The position numbers and the translations under genes were made by a program. Shown here in pieces: positions 1 to 6,060 of a stretch of DNA of 12,788 bases (within the stretch, counting starts at the first letter, position 1; each line of letters begins with the position of its first letter). The notes under the pieces were generated by a model that worked only from the letters and a program-made list of their open reading frames with translations, searched no databases and was not told the origin of the DNA. This DNA is from Anaerolineaceae bacterium UBA5311 (GTDB lineage Bacteria > Chloroflexota > Anaerolineae > Anaerolineales > Anaerolineaceae), in NCBI GenBank assembly GCA_002411175.1, contig DHRN01000027.1:1-12788 (forward strand), given 5' to 3'.

Positions 1-10
1 TTTTAGCTGA

Positions 11-499
11 ACTAATGCGAATTTCTTTCTCGTTCTTGGCAACCAATGTATAATTCGCAGGCACGGTGATGTTTATTTTCGCATTGACTCTATAATTGCA
101 GATAAGCCCGTCATTGGAGTAGCCGAGGTTGAATTCCATAAAGATACTCTGGAATCACCACGTGCCATTTTAGATGATATAGCAGTGCTTTCGTCGAGAT
201 ATGAAATTGAAAAGACACAAATCAAGCCGTTTATAATATCTCTTGAATTCCCAAATACTCGGACAGAATACTGGCGTGTCATCAAGGATATTAAGGATGT
301 CTTAGGAGTTCGCGTACACTCGCTAACCTTAGGAGCCCTTTGTATGTTGGCTTGGAGTTTTGAGCCTGTTCCAATTGGTGGAGTTGATTTTTATGCTGAT
401 GTGGATATGCCGAGTATAAAAGACGCTATAGAAAAAGCGTGTGGTAAGGGGAAACTTCCCAATTTTGCTTCTATTGCGATTTTGGAACCCACAAAATGA
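11..499 (+). pseudogene. C-terminal remnant of an unrecognised protein
   Basis: An open frame runs from just after a stop codon at 8-10 to a TGA at 497-499 (about 162 codons). It has no ATG, GTG or TTG until the GTG at 185, yet the protein-like character begins well before that, at residues such as FLVLGN and RIDSIIADKPVIGVAEVEF. This suggests that the true 5' part is missing or lies in another frame. The product is soluble with no membrane segment. I do not recognise the family. The pattern D...(A)EVEF followed by an alternating strand could be a PD-(D/E)XK-like nuclease core, but that is a guess. It is immediately followed by a fragment of a restriction specificity subunit, so it may be debris of the same defence locus. 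The DNA is AT-richer than the rpsO-pnp block that follows. Confidence 0.45.
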
Positions 500-551
500 T
501 TGGCTAAGAATAAACATATGGAAATGGCGGCAAGCGAAAGCCTTCTCGCTG

Positions 552-692
552 GTCACTAATTATCTGTCCACATCCTGCGCTGTTGCCGAAAATCAAATCA
601 AAAATCTTCCCATTACCACTCCCAATTGCGAACAAGAACGCATTGTTGAGCGGTTGGAAGAGCTGTTACCACTTTGTGAGAAACTTGAATAG
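552..692 (+). pseudogene. hsdS: Type I restriction specificity subunit HsdS, C-terminal target-recognition-domain fragment
   Basis: The last ~45 residues of this open frame carry the hallmark end of an HsdS target recognition domain: NQIKNLPITTP, then CEQERIVERLEELLPLCEKLE. This matches the usual 'lk-LPiPlPPl-EQ-RIV-kvEeLl-LCD-L' segment where the recognition domain meets the coiled-coil spacer. A full HsdS is about 400-450 aa with two such domains. Here only this piece remains, ended by TAG at 690-692 where the spacer helix should continue. The sequence just upstream in the same frame (GTG at 441 onward) does not look like HsdS, and no hsdM or hsdR is in view. The fragment is probably non-functional. 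It sits directly upstream of the rpsO promoter, so the defence locus decayed down to the edge of the essential gene. Confidence 0.7.
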
Positions 693-712
693 AAGGAATT
701 ATGCAAACCCTT

Positions 713-744
713 TTGCTTGCGCTCAAGCTGAATCCTGTTATAAT
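713..744 (+). promoter_or_regulatory. rpsO promoter with extended -10
   Basis: TGTTATAAT at 736-744 is a perfect extended -10 element (TG-N-TATAAT). A weak -35 candidate, TTGCGC, lies at 717-722 with a 16-nt spacer; TTGCTT at 713-718 is an alternative but at 20 nt. The expected start of transcription is near 751, giving an ~85-nt leader before rpsO. It lies just downstream of the HsdS fragment, so rpsO has its own promoter here. Confidence 0.7.
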
Positions 745-750
745 TCCTCT

Positions 751-835
751 CAATGACTGGTCCGGGGCGCGGTCCATATTTGGGGCTGCCACCAGGGAGA
801 CCTGCAAAAAAGTACTATGTATAGGAGCATACGTC
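751..835 (+). promoter_or_regulatory. Candidate structured leader of rpsO (possible S15 autoregulatory site)
   Basis: The leader can form mutually exclusive pairings. CTGGT (757-761) pairs with ACCAG (791-795), while CAGG (793-796) pairs with CCTG (801-804) around a GAGA (GNRA) tetraloop. A short hairpin TATG (816-819) with CATA (828-831) would place the Shine-Dalgarno AGGAG (823-827) in its loop. Several bacterial lineages use different leader RNAs through which S15 represses its own translation. This leader has the right position and length, but no known S15-leader class was matched. Confidence 0.35.
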
Positions 836-1108
836 ATGGCATTAACAAAAACTGAAAAAACTGAAATTATCGGAAAGTACGCCACCAAATCAGGTGATAC
901 CGGTTCTCCGGAAGTACAAATCGCTTTGCTTTCAAAACGGATTTCTCAACTTACCGATCACCTCAGGGCAAACAAGCACGACGAAAGTTCACGGCGCGGT
1001 TTGCTCAGGCTGGTTGGTCAGCGCCGCCGTCTGTTGGCTTATCTGCGTCAAAAAGACTATGAAAGCTTCCTGGCGATTACCGAAGCTCTGAGCATCCGTC
1101 GAAAATAA
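836..1108 (+). CDS. rpsO: 30S ribosomal protein S15
   Basis: This 90-aa protein has the family length and hallmarks throughout: GDTGSPEVQIALL near residues 22-34, then the basic RRGLLRLVGQRRRLLAYLRQKD segment at about residues 55-76. S15 is a primary 16S rRNA-binding protein that contacts the three-way junction of helices 20-22 in the central domain and nucleates platform assembly. The ATG at 836 is chosen because AGGAG lies 8 nt upstream (823-827). The same frame stays open back to an ATG at 701, but that extension would run through the promoter and has no S15 similarity. The neighbour pnp in the same direction is the classic rpsO-pnp arrangement. A strong hairpin terminator follows the stop codon, so pnp probably receives only part of this transcription. 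Confidence 0.97.
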   Translation: MALTKTEKTEIIGKYATKSGDTGSPEVQIALLSKRISQLTDHLRANKHDESSRRGLLRLVGQRRRLLAYLRQKDYESFLAITEALSIRRK

Positions 1109-1134
1109 TTTCTGAAATCAGTAACACACCGGTT

Positions 1135-1170
1135 AAGCTTTTCTTCAGTCAACGCTGAAGAAAAGTTTTT
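1135..1170 (+). terminator. Rho-independent terminator or attenuator between rpsO and pnp
   Basis: CTTTTCTTCAG (1138-1148) pairs perfectly with CTGAAGAAAAG (1155-1165) across a 6-nt loop. Three more pairs (one G-U, two A-U) extend the base of the stem. A run of five T follows at 1166-1170. The signal begins about 26 nt after the rpsO stop codon. Since pnp follows in the same direction, it may act as a partial terminator setting the S15:PNPase ratio. Confidence 0.88.
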
Positions 1171-1196
1171 CACGGATTAAACCAAGCCAGACGGGT

Positions 1197-1238
1197 ATTG
1201 AAAAGTGTTGATCAAGGCATTGATCGGCGGTTTTCAGT
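1197..1238 (+). promoter_or_regulatory. Long stem-loop in the pnp 5' leader
   Basis: The inner stem GATCAA (1210-1215) pairs with TTGATC (1220-1225) around a GGCA loop. The outer stem 1197-1204 (ATTGAAAA) pairs with 1231-1238 (TTTTCAGT) with one G-U. Between them lie three G-U and one G-C pairs and a single G-G mismatch (1205/1230). Together they give a nearly continuous hairpin of about 19 positions, ending ~20 nt before the Shine-Dalgarno. In E. coli, a pnp leader duplex cut by RNase III is the target of PNPase autorepression. A similar role here is an inference from position and shape. Confidence 0.5.
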
Positions 1239-1268
1239 CCCTGATCTGGCAACAGACGAAAGGACATA

Positions 1269-3527
1269 ATGAAACCCGAAGCTAAGTATTTTTCCACCTT
1301 GCTTGGAAACAAAGAAGTCAGCTTTGAAACCGGACGGATCGCAAGATTAGCCGGCGGATCAGTGATCCTCAGACAAGGCGACAGCATGATGTTTGCTGCC
1401 GCCACCCTGGGCGACGCTCGTGAAGGCATCGACTTCTTCCCCCTGACCGTCTCTTATGAAGAGCGGATGTATGCCGGCGGTACAATCCCCGGTTCTTTTT
1501 TCCGTCGTGAAGGTCGCCCTTCAACCGATGCCACCCTGGTCGCTCGCCTGACCGACCGCCCCCTGCGCCCGTTGTTCCCCGAAGGGATGCGCAACGAAGT
1601 GCAGATCATCCTCATGTCGCTCTCGGCGGATGAAGAAAACGCCCTGGACATGCTGGCGATCAACGCAGCCTCCGCTGCCTTGATGATCTCCGATATCCCC
1701 TTCGGCGGACCCGTCGGCGCAGTTAGAGTCGGCTTTATCAACGGCAACCTGGTGGTAAACCCCTCCATTTCTGAGATGGCAGAATCAAGCCTGGATCTGC
1801 GTGTCGCCGGTACCAAAGACGCTATTCTGATGGTCGAAGCAGGGGCTAACGAAGTAACCGAGGTCTTGATGGTCGAAGCGCTGCAGCTGGCACACGAATC
1901 AATTCAACCAATTATCGCTGTGCAAGAAAAAATGGCAGCCGAGCTCGGCAAACCAAAGCGCGAGATCAAATACAATGTACTCGACACTGCCATGGTGGAA
2001 GCCGCCCGATTCAGCGTTCAAAACCGGGTGACAAACCTGCTCGACCAGCCCTACAGCAAAGAAAACCTGTACGGTGGAATCGATGTAATCCAGGCAGATT
2101 TTGTTGAAGAGATGGCTGCAGGTGAAGAACTGACCCCTGAACAAATTCTAAGCCTGAAAGCCGCATTCGACGAGGCAGAAAAGCAGATCGTCCGCAGCCG
2201 GATTCTCTACGAAGGCAAACGACCCGACAACCGCAAGGTTTACGAAGTTCGCGAAATCTACTCCGATGTCGATATTGCTCCGCGCACACACGGTTCCGGT
2301 CTGTTTACCCGCGGTGAAACCCAGGTGCTGACCACAGTCACCCTTGGCACGCCCAAAGAAGCCCAGGAACTGGACAATCTTAATGGTCCGGATTCAAAAC
2401 GTTATATGCACCATTACAATTTCCCCCCATTTTCGACCGGAGAAACCCGCCGGGTTGGCGGTCAGAGCCGCCGCGAGATCGGGCACGGCGCGCTGGCAGA
2501 ACGAGCCCTCGAGCCTGTAATTCCGGATGAGAAAACCTTCCCCTATACCATGCGCTTGGTGTCTGAGGTGATGGCATCCAACGGATCGTCTTCGATGGCG
2601 TCTGTTTGCGGTTCAACCCTGGCATTGATGGACGCAGGGGTTCCGATTACCGCCCCGGTTTCCGGGGTTGCCATGGGTTTGATTAAAGAAGGCGATAAAC
2701 ACGTCATCCTGACCGACATCCTTGGCACCGAAGATCACCTCGGAGATATGGACTTCAAAGTTGCCGGCACGCGCAATGGCATCACTGCGCTGCAGATGGA
2801 TATCAAAATCGGCGGCATCACCTCCGAAATCATGGCGGAAGCATTGAACCGGGCTCAAGATGCTCGCTTCTATATCCTCGATAAAATGCTCGAAGTGATC
2901 GACGCGCCCCGACCGAGCCTGAAAGCGCATGTCCCCCGAATTGAATCGATCAAAGTGCCGATTGACAAAATTGGCGCAATCATCGGACCCGGTGGCAAGA
3001 ATATTCGCGCTCTGCAGGAAGAGACCAATACCAAGATCGACATTGATGACGACGGCACTGTTTTCATTGCCTCGACCAGCGGTGTCGGCTTTGAAGAAGC
3101 CCGCGACCGCATTCTGGCACTGACCGAAACTGCCGAAATCGGCAAAATTTACACGGGCAAATGCGTTCGTGTTACTGATTTTGGCGCCTTCATCGAAATT
3201 CTTCCCGGCGTTGATGGGATGGTGCATGTTTCCCAACTGGCATCCGAACGCGTTGGAAAGGTTGAAGACGTGGTCAATGTTGGCGACGAACTGACCGTGA
3301 TGGTCATTGATATCTCGCCTGATGGCAAAATCAGACTTTCCCGCAAGGCTTTGCTGGAAGGCTGGACCGCAGAAGAAGCCCGCGAGCACGATAGCCCGCG
3401 CAAATCTGGCGGTGGCAGTCGCAGCGGCGGACAGCGCTCTGGCGGCGAACGCCGATCCAGTGGCGACAGGCGCTCAAGCGGAGATCGTCGTTCCAGCGGA
3501 AGCGACCGTCGCCCCCGACGGAATTAA
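1269..3527 (+). CDS. pnp: Polyribonucleotide nucleotidyltransferase (PNPase)
   Basis: PNPase is a cytoplasmic trimeric 3'-5' exoribonuclease that phosphorolyses RNA to nucleoside diphosphates and can run in reverse as a polymerase. Domain order in this 752-aa protein is: RNase PH-like domain 1 (about 12-145, with FFRREGRPS); a helical linker; the catalytic RNase PH-like domain 2 (about 325-550, with NGSSSMASVCGSTLALMDAG and the acidic EDHLGDMDFKVAG); a KH domain (about 557-617, GPGGKNIR loop from 573); and an S1 domain (about 624-694, VTDFGAFIEILPGVDGMVHVSQ). All the expected catalytic motifs are visible. It ends in a ~45-residue low-complexity tail with RRSSGD-type repeats, longer and more basic than usual. 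The start ATG is preceded by AAAGGA (1259-1264) at 4 nt. A leader hairpin and the upstream rpsO terminator suggest post-transcriptional control. Confidence 0.97.
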   Translation: MKPEAKYFSTLLGNKEVSFETGRIARLAGGSVILRQGDSMMFAAATLGDAREGIDFFPLTVSYEERMYAGGTIPGSFFRREGRPSTDATLVARLTDRPLRPLFPEGMRNEVQIILMSLSADEENALDMLAINAASAALMISDIPFGGPVGAVRVGFINGNLVVNPSISEMAESSLDLRVAGTKDAILMVEAGANEVTEVLMVEALQLAHESIQPIIAVQEKMAAELGKPKREIKYNVLDTAMVEAARFSVQNRVTNLLDQPYSKENLYGGIDVIQADFVEEMAAGEELTPEQILSLKAAFDEAEKQIVRSRILYEGKRPDNRKVYEVREIYSDVDIAPRTHGSGLFTRGETQVLTTVTLGTPKEAQELDNLNGPDSKRYMHHYNFPPFSTGETRRVGGQSRREIGHGALAERALEPVIPDEKTFPYTMRLVSEVMASNGSSSMASVCGSTLALMDAGVPITAPVSGVAMGLIKEGDKHVILTDILGTEDHLGDMDFKVAGTRNGITALQMDIKIGGITSEIMAEALNRAQDARFYILDKMLEVIDAPRPSLKAHVPRIESIKVPIDKIGAIIGPGGKNIRALQEETNTKIDIDDDGTVFIASTSGVGFEEARDRILALTETAEIGKIYTGKCVRVTDFGAFIEILPGVDGMVHVSQLASERVGKVEDVVNVGDELTVMVIDISPDGKIRLSRKALLEGWTAEEAREHDSPRKSGGGSRSGGQRSGGERRSSGDRRSSGDRRSSGSDRRPRRN

Positions 3528-3539
3528 TTTATAACAATA

Positions 3540-3572
3540 AAAACGAGGCTGGCAAAAATCAGCCTCGTTTTA
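3540..3572. terminator. Bidirectional intrinsic terminator after pnp
   Basis: AAAACGAGGCTG (3540-3551) pairs perfectly, 12 bp, with CAGCCTCGTTTT (3560-3571) around an 8-nt A-rich loop. On the + strand the T-run closes the stem 13 nt after the pnp stop. On the - strand the stem is followed by TTTTTATTG. It lies between convergent genes (pnp and the hydrolase ending at 3631), so it probably terminates both. Confidence 0.9.
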
Positions 3573-3630
3573 TATACCGAAATTTCTTAATCAGATTTAT
3601 TCCAGGCAGATGATAATTTGCCTCTGCTTT

Positions 3631-4362
3631 TTAAATCGTAACCGTTAGGATTCCACTTTCACCCAAGGCTAATTCTTGTTTCACTATCCCATTCTCAAAA
3701 ACATAAGCACCGCCATAAGCTTTTTCAGGAGCGTCTGACAGACTGTTTATCATTAAAACCGGACGATTTAATGCAGCGACACGCTTTGCATATTCTTCTC
3801 TTTCTCCTCCAAACCAATCTTCAGGTGAATAATTAATATACAAAGGCCAAAGCAACAGGTCTTTTTCTTGTTCACAAAATCGTTCCAACAACTCGTCATG
3901 CCACAAATCACCGCAAATTGCTATTCCGATGTTCTTTCCTTCCAGATGAAAGGATCCGAAAGCATTGCCCTCCTGGTAGATGCCCGGGTCGGAAACGCGC
4001 TCTTTCCAGCCCGGTGAGACACGCCTAAAATTGACCAGCTGGTTGCCCTGGTTTGAGATCACCATGTAACTGCTATAGAAATACTTTTCATCATGCTCAA
4101 TATAACCGAACCCGATTCCGGTTTGGCAGGCATGTGCGGTTTCTGCTAATTTTTGAATATGTGAGTTGTTCTGCATCAGGGCAATTTCGACATCTCGATC
4201 AGGCTGCCATGTGAGTGCGTCAAACCCCTGGGCAAAAGACTCTCCAAAGCACAGCAAATCGTATCTCAAACCGGCACACCTTGTCAGCCAGGAGGACATC
4301 CGCCCAAAGTTGTGATCCAAATCGTTATTGATAAAGCGATCAGCAATTAACCCGATGCGCAT
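3631..4362 (-). CDS. Carbon-nitrogen hydrolase (nitrilase superfamily)
   Basis: This 243-aa cytoplasmic protein has the nitrilase-fold layout. The glutamate-containing motif is LLCFGESFAQGFDAL (Glu41), the nucleophile motif is IGIAICGDLW (Cys150), and a final strand WPLYINYSPEDWFGG follows. Family members hydrolyse or form C-N amide or nitrile bonds through a Glu-Lys-Cys triad. The motif that normally reads Y-R-K around the catalytic lysine reads FRRVSPGWK here (residues 112-120), so the lysine is either replaced by Arg114 or supplied by Lys120. The substrate cannot be named. The ATG at 4360-4362 has GGAG 8 nt upstream and lies inside the 3' end of the ParB-like gene (16-nt overlap), so translation is probably coupled. 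It is the last gene of the leftward cluster and ends 59 nt before the bidirectional terminator. Confidence 0.8.
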   Translation of the reverse strand: MRIGLIADRFINNDLDHNFGRMSSWLTRCAGLRYDLLCFGESFAQGFDALTWQPDRDVEIALMQNNSHIQKLAETAHACQTGIGFGYIEHDEKYFYSSYMVISNQGNQLVNFRRVSPGWKERVSDPGIYQEGNAFGSFHLEGKNIGIAICGDLWHDELLERFCEQEKDLLLWPLYINYSPEDWFGGEREEYAKRVAALNRPVLMINSLSDAPEKAYGGAYVFENGIVKQELALGESGILTVTI

Positions 4363-4757
4363 CGTTGTTTCTCCAGGTCAGCATGCAAATTATCGCAGCG
4401 TATATCCCAAAGAAGATGGAAGTCTGCTTCATTTACAATCCGATTTTCGAGATGTTTGACAGAGGAAATCCCTTCATCCAAACACCAGGCAACACATACC
4501 TCATAAGCTTCCCAATCGAGTTCATCTTCATCCATCTCAACAGCCACCTGGCTTAGCCCAAACAGATGCATAGCCAATGCGCGGTGATGACCATCGGTTA
4601 ATACCATGCGATTGTTCAGAATCTTCACCGGCAAAGGTTGGAGAGTGGATAAATCTTCATTTTCAAGCCATGTCAGAATATCTCTCAGCCGGTCAGCGGA
4701 AATATAAAGCTGAGAGGGCTGCAGAGCGCTGAGGTCAACAATCAGTTTTTCAGTCAT
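4347..4757 (-). CDS. Small ParB/sulfiredoxin-fold domain protein
   Basis: This is a 136-aa protein with the ParB/sulfiredoxin-like signature LPVKILNNRMVLTDGHHRALAMHLFGL (residues about 43-68), whose DGHHRA core is the usual nucleotide- or phosphate-binding loop of the fold. No helix-turn-helix is visible, so it is not a partitioning ParB. Stand-alone members of this fold are mostly uncharacterised, and some are mis-named after ParB. The C-terminal half is acidic and helical. The ATG at 4755-4757 is preferred; a TTG at 4766 is possible and would add three residues, but neither has a clear Shine-Dalgarno. The 16-nt overlap with the nitrilase-like gene suggests a functional pair. A weak TACAAT lies just upstream without a good -35. 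Confidence 0.65.
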   Translation of the reverse strand: MTEKLIVDLSALQPSQLYISADRLRDILTWLENEDLSTLQPLPVKILNNRMVLTDGHHRALAMHLFGLSQVAVEMDEDELDWEAYEVCVAWCLDEGISSVKHLENRIVNEADFHLLWDIRCDNLHADLEKQRCASG

Positions 4758-4794
4758 TATGGACAAATTGTAATCGAACCGCGACCAAAGTTAG

Positions 4795-5159
4795 CTAAGA
4801 AGGAAGAGCAATCCCCTGAAAACTTATCAGTTCTCTTTCCAACTCCAGTTTTGTGCGTGCATAGGTTTCAGTAGAAACAAATCGTCGGATCAACAGGCAG
4901 GGGTATTGGAGGCAGTGGGCACAATTCTTCACCATTCGTTGTGATGCGCAATCCCGAATCTGGCAGCCCTGGCACATGCGCGATTCCAGGCGCTGTGGAG
5001 TCTTACAACCATGACAGGTCATATCCCTGTAGTAAAACACAGCTCCTGACTGGAATATTCTGCAACTAACCAGCGTTTACGCACTTCGTCCCGATTCTGA
5101 GTGACTTGAAAAACCGGAAATTCTTCGAAATTCAAACCGCACCAAGCCAGTTCAGTCAT
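4795..5159 (-). pseudogene. DUF3795 cysteine-rich protein, frameshifted
   Basis: Two frames together give a DUF3795 protein of about 121 aa. The N-terminal part (MTELAWCGLNFEEFP..., ATG at 5157-5159) runs into a stop at 5019-5021. The C-terminal part, in the next frame, has CHGC, CQGC, IRDCA, NCAHC and YPC. Adding one base to the A4/T4 homopolymer at 5034-5037 joins them, so it is either a one-base deletion or a sequencing slip. The family's N-terminal CGLxCxxCPxY motif reads CGLNFEEFPVF: two of the three cysteines are phenylalanine. That fits real decay rather than only an error. DUF3795 function is unknown; the cysteines presumably bind metal. The start has a strong GGAGG 8 nt upstream and overlaps the stop of the preceding gene by 8 nt (ATGACTGA), implying coupled translation. 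Confidence 0.75.
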
Positions 5160-5505
5160 CGTGCTCCTCCCCGAGAATGTAGCCGCAATTGATATCAAAA
5201 GGCACTTTGAGCAATTTCCGCAGTGGTTTTTCAAATTCAGCAAAATAACGCTGTGTCGCGTTGTGATATTGTTCGAGCCCTTCGAATTCCCAATAAGAAT
5301 AGTATCGTACCGCTCCAACAACTCTTTTTATAGGTCTGGGAGGTTGCTGGATGCCATCATCATAGGTATAAAACCGCTTTAGATAGCGAATTGACTGGCA
5401 GCCAGTGCAAGCTGCCTGGAATTTACGCATCCCAACTACCAGTTCTTCAAAAGCTTCGACCTTGTCGGGTAAAACCTGGAAAATTTTTACTTCTGCAAAA
5501 GACAA
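5152..5505 (-). CDS. Dimeric alpha/beta-barrel (antibiotic-biosynthesis-monooxygenase-like) protein
   Basis: This is a 117-aa protein. The opening strand FAEVKIFQVLPDKVEAFEELVVGMRKFQAACTGCQSIRYLKR, followed by helix, turn and strand, then YYSYWEFEGLEQYHNATQRYFAEFEKPL, is the ferredoxin-like split that forms dimeric alpha/beta barrels. Such proteins include small monooxygenases and many of unknown role; no catalytic residues can be assigned. The start is taken as TTG at 5503-5505 because GGAGGT (5511-5516) lies 5 nt upstream. The frame stays open to an ATG at 5544, but that extension would cross the Shine-Dalgarno. Its stop overlaps the start of the DUF3795 gene. DUF3795 genes often have varied small-protein neighbours, so the pairing says little about function. 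Confidence 0.6.
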   Translation of the reverse strand: MSFAEVKIFQVLPDKVEAFEELVVGMRKFQAACTGCQSIRYLKRFYTYDDGIQQPPRPIKRVVGAVRYYSYWEFEGLEQYHNATQRYFAEFEKPLRKLLKVPFDINCGYILGEEHDD

Positions 5506-5519
5506 TTGATACCTCCAAT

Positions 5520-5529
5520 TGGTTAACCA
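5520..5529. repeat. Perfect 10-bp palindrome upstream of the barrel-protein gene
   Basis: TGGTTAACCA lies 3 nt upstream of the Shine-Dalgarno of the gene starting at 5505, inside the only sizeable gap (55 nt) of this leftward cluster. It could be an operator for an internal promoter. No convincing -35/-10 pair was found nearby. Confidence 0.3.
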
Positions 5530-5560
5530 GCTGAATACGAACAAAATTGTCTAAATCTTA

Positions 5561-6058
5561 TCACCGCATTAGGTCTGGTTCTGACCAAAAAACCAAATTC
5601 ATCGGAGGGTGGATTTGAGGAGGCTGTTGCACAAATCCGAGGCTTTCGTAAAGCGGACGCCCCTGCGGAGAAGCATCCAGGGCAACGAAATCGAGCTCAA
5701 GTTCCCGCGCCCGTTCAATCAGGCGCTCCATGATGCCCCGCGCAAGACCCTGGTTTCGGAATTCAGGTAAGGTGAGGATGTTGATGATGCGCCCGTTTCG
5801 TCCCTTTCTTGAGCCTGGGTGGTACATCACATCATAGATTTGTAAAAACCCAACTGCGGCATGTTGTTCATCCATAAAAGCCAGCCAGGCAAAGATTTGC
5901 AGATTCAAGCGCTCGTAAAGAAACCCTTCAATTTGCAGTCTTGCGGCAGCAAGGTCTTGCTCTGGCGCGTTTTGCCCAAGCGCCTCCAAAAAATCCAGCC
6001 TGGCTTTGGCTAACAGGGGTATGTCGTTAATTTCAGCAGGGCGAAAGTGGGCTTGCAT
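5561..6058 (-). CDS. GNAT family N-acetyltransferase (first of tandem pair by position)
   Basis: This is a 165-aa single-domain GNAT protein, which transfers an acyl group from acetyl-CoA to an amine. The acetyl-CoA-binding motif A is clear: NILTLPEFRNQGLARGIMERLIERA (about 93-117) with the R-N-Q-G-L-A pyrophosphate loop. The ASPQGRPLYESLGF element (about 129-142) is the usual motif B. The N-terminus (FRPAEINDIPLLAKARLDFLEALG) matches the typical GNAT opening helix. The substrate is unknown. The ATG is 2 nt after the stop of the upstream GNAT gene, so the two are translationally coupled. No Shine-Dalgarno of note is needed or seen beyond the coding end of that gene. A 55-nt gap separates it from the next gene. 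Confidence 0.85.
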   Translation of the reverse strand: MQAHFRPAEINDIPLLAKARLDFLEALGQNAPEQDLAAARLQIEGFLYERLNLQIFAWLAFMDEQHAAVGFLQIYDVMYHPGSRKGRNGRIINILTLPEFRNQGLARGIMERLIERARELELDFVALDASPQGRPLYESLGFVQQPPQIHPPMNLVFWSEPDLMR

Positions 6059-6060
6059 GG

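Noticed and set aside
533..550. Inverted repeat AGCGA...TCGCT at the junction of the two gene remnants
   Set aside because: A 5-bp dyad with an 8-nt loop is expected by chance; there is no target-site duplication or transposase to support an insertion-sequence end.
441..551. N-terminal part of the open frame that ends in the HsdS fragment
   Set aside because: It overlaps the preceding open frame in a different phase and has no HsdS character; only the end of the frame is kept.
701..835. In-frame 45-codon N-terminal extension of S15 from an ATG at 701
   Set aside because: It would pass through the extended -10 promoter and has no S15 similarity; the ATG at 836 has a proper Shine-Dalgarno and gives the standard length.
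2613..3389. Long open frame (258 codons) antisense to pnp
   Set aside because: It lies wholly within the strongly conserved PNPase gene and shows no recognisable domain; it is a shadow of the coding strand's base composition.
4758..4775. TACAAT as a -10 box for the ParB-like gene
   Set aside because: No -35 partner, and it would leave only ~2 nt of leader; the gene is more likely read from upstream.
4795..5040. Independent 81-aa Cys-rich gene starting at the GTG at 5040
   Set aside because: Its sequence is the C-terminal half of DUF3795 and the N-terminal half lies just upstream in another frame; there is no ribosome-binding site at 5040.
5506..5544. ATG start at 5544 for the barrel protein
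   Set aside because: It would place the strong GGAGGT inside the coding region; the TTG at 5505 is correctly spaced and starts at the conserved first strand.
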